A stretch of DNA of 64,000 nucleotides from JB111 sp052093225 (GTDB lineage Bacteria; Actinomycetota; Actinomycetes; Actinomycetales; Actinomycetaceae): contig JBQDDG010000011.1 in the NCBI GenBank assembly GCA_052093225.1, positions 1-64,000 of the forward strand, in the 5' to 3' direction. The notes under the pieces were generated by a model, which was not told the origin of the DNA, ran no database searches, and worked only from the letters and a program-made list of their open reading frames with translations. A program made the position numbers and the translations under genes. Of the stretch, positions 23,602 to 33,543 are shown one piece after another (the first letter of the stretch is position 1; each line of letters begins with the position of its first letter).

Positions 23602-26474
23602 CGGCCTTCGTCGACCGGCACCTGGGGCCGGACGCCGCCGCACGGCGGACGATGCTCGACGCCGTCGGCGTCTCGTCGACGGCGGAGCTCATGGAGCGGG
23701 CACTCCCGGCGACGATCCGGGAGGACGCCGCGGCCCTCGCACGGGACCTGCCCCTGCCGCCCGCGGCGGCGGAGCACGAGGTCGCGGCCGAGCTGGCGGA
23801 GCTGGCAGCCGCCAACGTCGTGCGCCGCTCGATGATCGGGCAGGGCTACTACGGCACCCACACCCCGGCCGTCATCCGGCGCAACGTGCTCGAGAACCCC
23901 TCCTGGTACACGGCGTACACGCCCTACCAGCCGGAGATCTCCCAGGGCAGGCTCGAGGCGCTGCTCAACTTCCAGACCCTCGTCTCGGACCTCACCGGCC
24001 TCGCCGTGGCCGGCTCCTCCATGCTCGACGAGGCCACCGCCGTCGCCGAGGGCATGCTGCTCGCACGCCGGGCGGCCAAGAAGGCCGGGCCGCGGGTCGT
24101 CGTCGACACCGACCTGTTCGCCCAGACCGCCGCCGTTCTCGCCACCCGCGCCGAGCCCGTCGGCATCGAGCTCGCCCCGGCCGACCTCGGCGGGGGAGAG
24201 CTGCCGGACCTCGAGGGGGTCGCGGGCGTGATCGTCCAGGTCCCCGGTGCCTCGGGCCGGGTCCCGGACGCCGACGTGCTGCGCCGCGTCGTCGACGCCG
24301 TCCACGCCGCCGGCGGCCTCGCGATCGCGGCCACCGACCTGCTCGCCTGCACCCTCATGACACCGCCCGGCGAGCTCGGGTTCGACGTCGCCGTCGGCTC
24401 CTCCCAGCGGCTCGGCGTCCCCATGGGGTTCGGCGGCCCGCACGCCGGGTTCATGTCCGTCCGCGACGGCCTCGAGCGCCAGCTGCCCGGCCGGCTCGTG
24501 GGCGTCTCCGTCGACGCCGACGGCCGGCCCGCCTACCGGCTCGCGCTCCAGACCCGCGAGCAGCACATCCGCCGGCAGAAGGCGACGAGCAACATCTGCA
24601 CCGCGCAGGTCCTCCTCGCCGTCATGGCGTCCTCGTTCGCCGTGTATCACGGCCCCGAGGGACTGACCGGCATCGCCACGGCCGTGGCCTCCCGTGCGAC
24701 CGACCTCGCCGAGCGGCTGCGCGCCGGTGGGGCGGGTGTCCGCGAGGGCGGACGGTTCGACACCGTCGAGGTCCGCGTCCCCGGCCGCGCCGAGCAGGTC
24801 GCCGAGGCCGCGCGGGCCTCCCACGTGCTCGTGTGGGTCGAGGACACGGACACGCTGCGGATGTCCACCGACGAGACGACCACGCAGGAGGACCTCGCGG
24901 TCGTCGTGCGCGCCGTCGTCGGGGACGAGGCGGTAGGCGGCGCGACGACGGGCGGGGCGCCGGCGGAGGTCGGTCAGGGGCCCGGGCCTGATCTTCCGGC
25001 CTCGATGCGGCGGGGGACGGAGTTCCTCACGCACCCGGTCTTCTCCACCTACCGTTCCGAGACGGCGATGATGCGCTACCTGAGGCGCCTGGCCGACAAG
25101 GACTACGCGCTCGACCGCGGGATGATCCCGCTCGGCTCGTGCACGATGAAGCTCAACGCCGCCACCGAGATGGAGGCGATCAGCCGGTCCGGGTTCGCGG
25201 ACGTCCACCCGTTCGCGCCGAAGGAGGACGTCGCCGGTTACCTGCGCCTCGTCGCCGACCTCGAGGACTGGCTCGCCGCGCTCACCGGGTACGAGGCCGT
25301 CTCGCTCCAGCCCAACGCCGGCTCGCAGGGCGAGCTCGCCGGGCTGCTGGCGATCCGCGGCTACCACCGCTCGCGCGGCGAGGAGCACCGCGACGTCTGC
25401 CTCGTCCCGGCCTCCGCGCACGGCACGAACGCGGCGTCCGCGGTGCTCGCGGGGATGCGGGTCGTCGTCGTGCCCACGGCGGCCGACGGCACCATCGACG
25501 TCGACGCGCTCACCGAGCTCGCCACGACCCACGCCGAGACGCTCGCGGCGATCATGCTCACCTACCCCTCGACCCACGGCGTGTACGAGACGCACGTGTC
25601 GCGGGTCTGCGAGATCGTCCACAAGGCGGGCGGGCAGGTCTACCTCGACGGCGCGAACCTCAACGCGCTGCTCGGCCACGCGCGCCCGGGCCGGTTCGGC
25701 GGCGACGTCAGCCACCTCAACCTGCACAAGACGTTCTGCATCCCGCACGGCGGCGGCGGCCCCGGCGTCGGCCCCGTCGCCGCGCGGGCGCACCTCGCGC
25801 CGTTCCTGCCCGGTCACCCTCTCGCCCAGGGGGACCTGGGCCCGGGCGGGGCGGTCTCGGCGGCGCCGTACGGCTCGCCGTCGATCCTCCCGATCACGTG
25901 GGCCTACATCCGGCTCATGGGCGCCGACGGACTGCGGCGGGCCACCGAGGACGCGGTCCTCGCCGCCAACTACGTCGCGAAGCGGCTCGGGGAGACGTTT
26001 CCTGTCCTCTACCGGGGTGCCGGCGGCACGGTCGCGCACGAGTGCATCATCGACCTGCGCCCGCTCAAGGTACGCACCGGGATCACGGTCGACGACGTGG
26101 CCAAGCGGCTCGTCGACCACGGCTTCCACGCACCGACGATGAGCTTCCCGGTGGCGGGCACCTTCATGGTCGAGCCCACGGAGTCGGAGGACATCGGCGA
26201 GATCGACCGCTTCATCGACGCGATGCAGGCCATCGCTGCGGAGGCCGAGGCCGTGGCGGACGGCACCTGGCCGGCCGACGACAACCCGCTGGTGGGCGCC
26301 CCCCACCCGGCAGCCCGGATCGCGGGGGAGTGGACCCATCCCTACAGCCGCTCGGAGGCCGTCTTCCCGGCCGGCGAGGAGGGCAAGTACTGGCCACCCG
26401 TCGCGCGCATCGACCAGGCGTACGGCGACCGCAACCTCGTGTGCTCGTGCCCGCCGCCGGAGGCGTTCGCCTGA
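23598..26474 (+). CDS. gcvP: Glycine dehydrogenase (decarboxylating), P protein
   Basis: PLP enzyme decarboxylating glycine and loading the H protein. 958 aa, the fused single-chain form. PLP lysine is K711 in HLNLHKTFCIPHGGGGPG; SLQPNAGSQGE and the C-terminal MVEPTESE are conserved. GTG start inside the gcvH stop (GTGA). The lipoamide dehydrogenase gene is not in this window. Confidence 0.97.
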   Translation: MTAFVDRHLGPDAAARRTMLDAVGVSSTAELMERALPATIREDAAALARDLPLPPAAAEHEVAAELAELAAANVVRRSMIGQGYYGTHTPAVIRRNVLENPSWYTAYTPYQPEISQGRLEALLNFQTLVSDLTGLAVAGSSMLDEATAVAEGMLLARRAAKKAGPRVVVDTDLFAQTAAVLATRAEPVGIELAPADLGGGELPDLEGVAGVIVQVPGASGRVPDADVLRRVVDAVHAAGGLAIAATDLLACTLMTPPGELGFDVAVGSSQRLGVPMGFGGPHAGFMSVRDGLERQLPGRLVGVSVDADGRPAYRLALQTREQHIRRQKATSNICTAQVLLAVMASSFAVYHGPEGLTGIATAVASRATDLAERLRAGGAGVREGGRFDTVEVRVPGRAEQVAEAARASHVLVWVEDTDTLRMSTDETTTQEDLAVVVRAVVGDEAVGGATTGGAPAEVGQGPGPDLPASMRRGTEFLTHPVFSTYRSETAMMRYLRRLADKDYALDRGMIPLGSCTMKLNAATEMEAISRSGFADVHPFAPKEDVAGYLRLVADLEDWLAALTGYEAVSLQPNAGSQGELAGLLAIRGYHRSRGEEHRDVCLVPASAHGTNAASAVLAGMRVVVVPTAADGTIDVDALTELATTHAETLAAIMLTYPSTHGVYETHVSRVCEIVHKAGGQVYLDGANLNALLGHARPGRFGGDVSHLNLHKTFCIPHGGGGPGVGPVAARAHLAPFLPGHPLAQGDLGPGGAVSAAPYGSPSILPITWAYIRLMGADGLRRATEDAVLAANYVAKRLGETFPVLYRGAGGTVAHECIIDLRPLKVRTGITVDDVAKRLVDHGFHAPTMSFPVAGTFMVEPTESEDIGEIDRFIDAMQAIAAEAEAVADGTWPADDNPLVGAPHPAARIAGEWTHPYSRSEAVFPAGEEGKYWPPVARIDQAYGDRNLVCSCPPPEAFA

Positions 26475-26780
26475 GAGCCACCGGCGGGGCGCGGCGCCGC
26501 GGCACGGGGCCGGGGCGTGGTTCCGGTACCGGGACGGTCGCGTCACGGAGACGGTCGAGGTGCCAAGGAGACAGCGGCGGCGGCCCTGTCTCGGGCCGCT
26601 CTGCGGCGTCGCAGGGGGGCTGGGCTGGACACCGCGGTCGATCCGGCGTAGGTTGTCCGCTGGCTATAATTGTAGGGACGGCGCGCGCCGCCCCGGTCCG
26701 GATCTCGCCGGGCCCACGGGAAGAGAACGCGCGACGGGCGTGTTGAGAACTGAACGCCCGACCCCCTGCGAAAGGCCCCC
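26475..26780 (+). promoter_or_regulatory. sigA promoter and leader region (306 bp, no gene)
   Basis: Holds a perfect TATAAT at 26665-26670, striking in this GC content and with TG 4 nt upstream of it, but no good -35. The start near 26677 gives a leader of about 104 nt ending in GAAAGG before the sigA ATG. A second possible promoter, GGGAAG-N18-GTT (26718-26744), is of SigR type. A hairpin (26735-26760, CGGGCG...CGCCCG) spans TGTTGAGAACTGAAC, reminiscent of rRNA leader sequence. No clear gcvP terminator is seen. Confidence 0.6.
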
Positions 26781-28268
<1,488 letters not shown>

Positions 28269-28283
28269 TCCCCACCCGACCCG

Positions 28284-28324
28284 CGAACCGGGCCCGGACC
28301 GCGATGCGGTCCGGGCCCGGTTCG
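28284..28324 (+). terminator. Strong terminator of sigA
   Basis: Perfect 19-bp arms starting CGAACCGGGCCCGGACCGC around a 3-nt loop, 16 bp past the stop codon. Part of the arm (GGGCCCGGTTCGTGCG) recurs at 28351-28366. Confidence 0.85.
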
Positions 28325-28392
28325 TGCGTGCGGGACCGTCGGGGGTGACGGGCCCGGTTCGTGCGCACGGGCCGGGGAACGGGTGTGCGGGC

Positions 28393-28764
28393 CTAGAAGA
28401 GGGTCATGACCGCCCAGATCACGAGGAGTGCGCCGAAGACGAGGGCGATTCCCCACATCGCCCGTACGAGCAGCCGGTCGGTCCGCCGCGAGGCCGGGTC
28501 CTGGTTCCAGCGCCCCCACGGCAGGCCCGCAAAGGTGGGATCCCCTGGTTCGCGCCCCTCGTGGGCCGCGGAGGCGCGCTCGGCAGCGCTGACGCGGGAG
28601 ATGGGTTCGGCGCCCTCCGAGGGGCCGCCGGCCTCCGGATGGGTGGCGCCTGCAGGGGCGTGCGGGTCGCGCACGTCCGCCGTCCAGCGCTCGCCGTCCC
28701 AGCGCCGCTGAAGGCCGTCCTGCCACGGGTCCGTGTACCAGCCCGGTTCGCGCTGCTCCATCAT
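28393..28764 (-). CDS. DUF2510 membrane protein
   Basis: 123 aa. Starts with the DUF2510 motif, EPGWYTDPWQDGLQRRWDGE then RWT, a short Trp-rich cytoplasmic domain common in actinobacterial membrane proteins; then a disordered linker and one C-terminal helix (AMWGIALVFGALLVIWAVM). Function unknown. Ribosome site GAGGAG before a double ATG; the first is used here. Convergent with sigA. Confidence 0.85.
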   Translation of the reverse strand: MMEQREPGWYTDPWQDGLQRRWDGERWTADVRDPHAPAGATHPEAGGPSEGAEPISRVSAAERASAAHEGREPGDPTFAGLPWGRWNQDPASRRTDRLLVRAMWGIALVFGALLVIWAVMTLF

Positions 28765-28826
28765 CGGCTCCTCGTCTCGTCGGGTCGCTCACCACCACCC
28801 TGGCACAGCGGCGCCGTGCAGCGCCG

Positions 28827-30370
28827 TCAGGGGTAGGGCCACCCGTTCGGCACGCAGCCCTGCATGCCGAGCGTCTGCTGCTGCATGACCGGTGCGACCC
28901 GGCCCGGGCCGGGGCAGCCGACGTGGCCGTGCCCGAGGAAGTGCCCGACCTCGTGGTTGACGACGTAGTCCCGGTAGGAGGTGAGCGAGCCCCCGGCACC
29001 GGTGAACGGCGCGGCCCCGTAGGCCCAGCGGTAGGCGTTGATCACCACGGAGCTGCCCACGCGGCAGGACGTGTATCCCTGCGTGTTGAGCGGGTAGCAC
29101 AGGCGGTCCACGGTGGCGGGCGTGGTCAGACGCAGCACGACGTCGGCAGGCCCGTCCGTGCGGGCGAACGACACGGCGCCGTGCCTGCCCCAGCCCCTCG
29201 AGGCGTTGAGCGTCGTCATCACGAGGTCGCCGAAGGTGGGCCGGTCCACCGAGATCCCACGCTCGGTCTCGATGCGGACGCGCACCGTGCGCGCCGCGCC
29301 CGGCGGGGCGGCGACGCTTCCCGGTACCGCGACGAACGTCCCCGAGCCCGCCCAGGGCGGGTCACCCACGAGGCCGCCGTTCGTCGGCGGGGCCGGAGGA
29401 GGTGGCGGTGGGGTCGGCGCGGCGGGAGGACGCCGGAGCCCGGCGGTGTCCGCGCCGTCGCCGTCCCAGTCGCCCGCGAACGCCGTGTCGTTCGTGCGGC
29501 CGAAGGACACCGACCGCTCGGCGTCGCCGGAGACCAGCGAGTTGCTCAGGTGCAGGTGGACGCCGCGGCGCACGGCGAGGGTGTCGGTGCCGTCGCCGTC
29601 CCAGTCGCCGACGAGGACGGTGTCTGCCGCGCGGCCGTAGTCGAGCTCGGTCTCGGCGTCGCCGGAGGTGAGGGTGTTGCTGAGGAAGTAGCGGTTGCCG
29701 CGGCGCACGGCGAGGGTGTCGGTGCCGTCGCCGTCCCAGTCGCCGACGAGGACGGTGTCTGCCGCGCGGCCGTAGTCGAGCTCGGTCTCGGCGTCGCCGG
29801 AGGTGAGGGTGTTGCTGAGGAAGTAGCGGTTGCCGCGGCGCACGGCGAGGGTGTCGGTGCCGTCGCCGTCCCAGTCGCCGACCAGGACCGTGTCACCCGC
29901 GCGCCCGTAGGCGATCTGCGTGTCCGCGGGACCGGAGGTCAGGGAGTTGCGCAGGTGGTAGACCTGGCCGCGGCGCACCGCGAGGGTGTCGCTCCCGTCC
30001 CCGTCCCAGTCGCCCACCAGCACGGCGTCGTCCGCGCGCCCGTAGACGAGGTGGTNNNNNNNNNNNNNNNNNNNNNNNNNNNNNNNNNNNNNNNNNNNNN
30101 NNNNNNNNNNNNNNNNNNNNNNNNNNNNNNNNNNNNNNNNNNNNNNNNNNNNNNNCCGTCCCAGTCGCCCACCAGCACGGCGTCGTCCGCGCGCCCGTAG
30201 ACGAGGTGGTGGTCCGCCGTCCCGTCGAGCTGGTCGTCGAGGAAGAACTCCGCCCCCGAGCCACCGATCTCGCCCGACGCGGCGGCGGGCGGCGCGGACG
30301 TGAGCAGCGCGAGCGCGGCGGGGACGGCGAGGAGGGCCCGGAGGTGACGGCGGGGACGGGTCGTGGTCAC
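28827..30370 (-). CDS. Secreted repeat protein with DUF3152 metalloprotease-like domain (interrupted by assembly gap)
   Basis: Exported protein: signal peptide (LLAVPAALALLTSAPPAAAS), then about five 45-residue repeats of the VCBS/FG-GAP type, each with VLVGDWDGDGTDTLAVRRG, a calcium-loop-like DxDGDG that builds beta-propellers. A Pro-rich linker precedes a C-terminal DUF3152 domain with HEVGHFLGHGHVGC, a metzincin-like zinc motif. A 100-N gap flanked by identical 55-bp copies splits the frame; removing 155 nt restores one 462-aa protein. GTG start lies 6 nt after TACCCT, so leaderless. Substrate unknown. Confidence 0.82.
29568..29990 (-). repeat. 135-bp tandem coding repeats
   Basis: Period is exactly 135 bp (45 codons), with anchor sequence CACGGCGAGG at 29571, 29706 and 29841 and a diverged copy at 29976. 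Two central units are nearly identical at DNA level, implying recent duplication or homogenisation. Confidence 0.9.
30056..30155. other. Assembly gap of 100 N with 55-bp duplicated flanks
   Basis: Bases 30001-30055 and 30156-30210 are identical. Deleting the Ns plus one copy puts the two halves of the secreted protein back in frame and keeps the 45-residue repeat period, so this is an unmerged contig overlap. Loss of whole repeat units cannot be excluded. Confidence 0.9.
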
Positions 30371-30476
30371 GCGCCAAGGGTAGGGGGGCGGGGAGGCTCG
30401 TGGGAGCGCCTCGACGCGGGAACGACGACGGCCGCCGCCCCGAGGGGGCGACGGCCGTGAAGGGTCGTGGTCCGGG

Positions 30477-30680
30477 TCAGGCGTCTGCCTGGAGGAGCCG
30501 GTCCGACTCGTCGAGGATGTCGGTGGCGACCTCGTCGAGCTTCTCGGAGTGCTTGCGCGCGTGGTGCGCGCAGAAGAGGAGCTCGCCCGAACGAAGGGTC
30601 ACACGGACGTAGGCCTGGGCGCCGCAGGCGTCGCAGCGGTCGGCGGCGGTGAGCTGGGGGGCGGTCGCTGTAGTGGTCAC
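30477..30680 (-). CDS. DUF7455 small zinc-ribbon-like protein
   Basis: 67 aa. CDAC near residue 16 and CAHHARKH near 37 form a likely metal site (CxxC...CxxH). The family is conserved between the principal sigma gene and parE/parC in actinobacteria; function unknown. GTG start with TTACAT 6 nt upstream, probably leaderless. Divergent from parE. Confidence 0.82.
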   Translation of the reverse strand: MTTTATAPQLTAADRCDACGAQAYVRVTLRSGELLFCAHHARKHSEKLDEVATDILDESDRLLQADA

Positions 30681-30810
30681 GTCGCCATGTAACCATCCGG
30701 GACCGCCATCCGTCGCCAGGCGGAGAGGGGAGTTCGCCCCCGGCGTACGCGCGTGTCGCCCGGGTCACCGTCGGCGGCCACGCCTCCGACGACCGCCGCC
30801 CCGCCGGCCG

Positions 30811-30816
30811 TACGAT
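30811..30816 (+). promoter_or_regulatory. Leaderless -10 element of parE
   Basis: TACGAT ends 6 nt before GTG at 30823 and no Shine-Dalgarno is present; it fixes the start. Confidence 0.6.
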
Positions 30817-30822
30817 CCCTCG

Positions 30823-32940
30823 GTGAACCCGACATCAGCCGCCGAGTACTCCGCGCGCCACCTCTCGGTCCTCGAGGGGCTCGCTGCCGTCCGCAAGCGC
30901 CCCGGCATGTACATCGGATCCACCGACGGCCGCGGACTCATGCACTGCCTGTGGGAGATCGTCGACAACTCGGTCGACGAGGCCCTCGGGGGGCACGCCG
31001 GCCGCATCGAGGTCCTCCTCCACCCGGACGGCTCGGTCGAGGTGCGGGACGACGGGCGCGGCATCCCGGTCGACGAGGTGCCCGGCGTGGGCCTGTCCGG
31101 CCTCGAGGTCGTCTACACGAAGCTGCACGCGGGCGGGAAGTTCGACTCGGGCTCCTACGCGGCGTCCGGTGGCCTGCACGGGGTCGGCGCCTCGGTCGTC
31201 AACGCCCTGTCGGCGCGCCTCGACGTCGAGGTCGACCGCGGCGGGAAGACCCACCGGATGACCTTCCGCCGCGGCGAGCCGGGCACGTTCGCCGACGCCG
31301 GCGGGGAGCCGTCCGTCGACGCGCCGTTCACCCCCTTCGAGAAGGGCTCCTCCCTCGAGGTCGCCGGCAAGGTCAAGCGGGGAGTGACCGGTACGCGCGT
31401 GCGCTACTGGATGGACCCGCAGATCTTCCCGCCGTCGTCGGAGTTCAGCCTCGAGGAGCTCGTGGGCCGTGCGCGGCAGACGTCGTTCCTCGTCCCGGGG
31501 CTCACGCTCGTCGTCGAGGACCGCCGGCCCGACGACCCGGCCGAGCACACGGTCGAGGAGTTCCGGCACGACGGCGGGACGGCGGACTTCGTCGACCACC
31601 TCAGCCCGGACACGGCCGTCACCGAGGTCTGGAAGTTCACCGGCGAGGGGACGTTCAGCGAGACGGTCCAGCAGCTCGACGGCAAGGGGCACCTGCGCCC
31701 CGTCGACGTCGAGCGCACCTGCGAGGTGGACATCGCGCTGCGCTGGGGCAACGGCTTCGACACCACCCTGCGCAGCTTCGTCAACATCATCGCCACCCCG
31801 AAGGGCGGCACCCACGTGGCCGGGTTCGAGCAGTCGCTGCTCAAGACCCTGCGCAAGCAGGTCGAGTCCAACGCGCGCCGCCTCAAGGTCACGGCCAAGG
31901 ACCCGCGCATCGAGAAGGACGACGTCCTCGCGGGCCTCACCGCGGTGGTCTCGGTCCGGCTGCCCGAGCCCCAGTTCGAGGGCCAGACCAAGGAGGTGCT
32001 CGGCACCGCCCAGGTGCGGCAGGTCGTCGCCAAGGTGCTGGAGACCCACCTCACCGACCAGCTCACCTCGGGCAAGGCGGCGATGCGCAGCCAGGCCACG
32101 GCGCTGCTGGAGAAGGTCGTCGGCGAGATGCGCGCCCGGGTGGCGGCCCGCACGCAGAAGGACATCTCGCGGCGCAAGAACGCCCTGGAGAACTCCTCCC
32201 TGCCCACGAAGCTCGTGGACTGCCGCTCCAAGGAGGTCGAGCGCTCCGAGCTGTTCATCGTGGAGGGCGACTCGGCCCTCGGCACCGCGCGGCGGGCGCG
32301 CAACTCCGAGTTCCAGGCGCTCCTGCCGATCCGGGGAAAGATCCTCAACGTCCAGAAGGCCTCGGCCGCGGACATCCTCAACAACATCGAGGTCGCGACG
32401 ATCTTCCAGGTCATCGGCGCCGGATCGGGCCGGACCTTCGACCTGGACCTCGCCCGCTACGGGAAGATCGTCCTCATGACGGACGCCGACGTCGACGGCG
32501 CCCACATCCGCACCCTCCTGCTCACCCTGTTCTTCCGCCACTGCCGCCCGCTCGTCGAGGCGGGCCGGATCTTCGCGGCCGTGCCGCCGCTGCACCGGGT
32601 GGAGGTCGCCGGCTCCGGGGGAAAGAAGGGCGAGGTGCTCTACACGTACTCCGACGCCGAGCTCGGGCAGCTGATGAAGAAGCTCGACCGCGCGGGCAGG
32701 AAGCTCAAGGGGACCCCCCAGCGCTACAAGGGTCTCGGCGAGATGGACGCCGACCAGCTCGCGGAGACGACGATGGACCCGGCGCGCCGCACGCTGCGTC
32801 GGATCACCACGGCGGACGAGGAGGCGCTGACCCGGGCCGAGTCCGTGTTCGAGCTCCTCATGGGCAGCGACGTGGCGCCGCGGAAGGACTTCATCGTCGC
32901 CGGCGCCGCCGACGTCGACCGGGAGAAGATCGACGCCTGA
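30823..32940 (+). CDS. parE: DNA topoisomerase IV subunit B
   Basis: ATPase subunit of a type IIA topoisomerase. 705 aa. GHKL ATPase features EIVDNSVDEAL, DDGRGIPVDE and GGLHGVGASVVNALS, then transducer, then TOPRIM with EGDSALGTARRARN and the metal motif DADVDGAHIRTLL. Paired with parC 2 kb away and next to the principal sigma gene, the usual place of the actinobacterial parE; gyrB normally lies by dnaA, outside this window. Assigned to topoisomerase IV on context. Confidence 0.92.
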   Translation: MNPTSAAEYSARHLSVLEGLAAVRKRPGMYIGSTDGRGLMHCLWEIVDNSVDEALGGHAGRIEVLLHPDGSVEVRDDGRGIPVDEVPGVGLSGLEVVYTKLHAGGKFDSGSYAASGGLHGVGASVVNALSARLDVEVDRGGKTHRMTFRRGEPGTFADAGGEPSVDAPFTPFEKGSSLEVAGKVKRGVTGTRVRYWMDPQIFPPSSEFSLEELVGRARQTSFLVPGLTLVVEDRRPDDPAEHTVEEFRHDGGTADFVDHLSPDTAVTEVWKFTGEGTFSETVQQLDGKGHLRPVDVERTCEVDIALRWGNGFDTTLRSFVNIIATPKGGTHVAGFEQSLLKTLRKQVESNARRLKVTAKDPRIEKDDVLAGLTAVVSVRLPEPQFEGQTKEVLGTAQVRQVVAKVLETHLTDQLTSGKAAMRSQATALLEKVVGEMRARVAARTQKDISRRKNALENSSLPTKLVDCRSKEVERSELFIVEGDSALGTARRARNSEFQALLPIRGKILNVQKASAADILNNIEVATIFQVIGAGSGRTFDLDLARYGKIVLMTDADVDGAHIRTLLLTLFFRHCRPLVEAGRIFAAVPPLHRVEVAGSGGKKGEVLYTYSDAELGQLMKKLDRAGRKLKGTPQRYKGLGEMDADQLAETTMDPARRTLRRITTADEEALTRAESVFELLMGSDVAPRKDFIVAGAADVDREKIDA

Positions 32941-32988
32941 GCGTGCCCGTGAACGAGCCCGTCCGGCACGCGACGTAGACTCCCCGCC

Positions 32989-33543
32989 ATGATCGTGTCC
33001 CCGGCAGGGCCCGCCGCGCACCGCGCGTGGCGAGGCTCCACCGCTGCCCGCCCGGCCCTCCCCGGGGGGCATCTCGGGCTGTCCTGGCGCGCCCTGGACG
33101 CCCGGGACGTGGACGACGTGGTCGCGCTGCTCGACCGGTCCGAGGCCGTGGACTCCTCGGCCACCCTCACCACCCGGGCCGAGGTCGAGGACATGCTCGA
33201 CACGGAGGACCTCGGCGCACCGGAGACGCTCGGGGGCCACGACGACGACGGCATCCTGCGCGCCGTGGCCGCCCTCGACCTCCGCGAGGTCTCCGGCGTC
33301 GCCGAGGTGCATCTGCGGGCGACGATCGACCCGGGCACGCGCGGGCGTGGCATCGGCAAGGCGCTGCTCGCCTGGCAGGAGGGTCGCGCGCGCGAGCTCG
33401 TCGAGGACCGCCCCGACGGTACAGCCGTGATCGTCGTCGACGTCGACCGCCACCAGAGCGACCGCCGCCGCCTCTACGCCGCCGCCGGGTTCACACCCGT
33501 GGCCACGGACGGCCCGGGCTCGAGGTTCGAGGTCCGCCTGTGA
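32989..33543 (+). CDS. GNAT acetyltransferase-like protein
   Basis: 184 aa with one acetyltransferase fold; the acetyl-CoA pyrophosphate loop appears as PGTRGRGIGKALLAWQ. Substrate unknown. ATG follows TAGACT by 7 nt (leaderless). Its N-terminal half resembles that of the next gene (LSWRALDARDVDDVVALLDR against LTWSPLDAPRAGELADLVSR), so the two are probably duplicates. The stop overlaps the next start. Confidence 0.8.
   Translation: MIVSPAGPAAHRAWRGSTAARPALPGGHLGLSWRALDARDVDDVVALLDRSEAVDSSATLTTRAEVEDMLDTEDLGAPETLGGHDDDGILRAVAALDLREVSGVAEVHLRATIDPGTRGRGIGKALLAWQEGRARELVEDRPDGTAVIVVDVDRHQSDRRRLYAAAGFTPVATDGPGSRFEVRL

Noticed and set aside
23568..26546. 992-codon minus-strand frame antisense to gcvP
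   Set aside because: Shadow of gcvP; composition and lack of motifs.
30001..30210. Frameshift or pseudogene in the secreted protein
   Set aside because: The frame change equals 155 nt, the 100 Ns plus one 55-bp overlap copy, so it is an assembly artefact.
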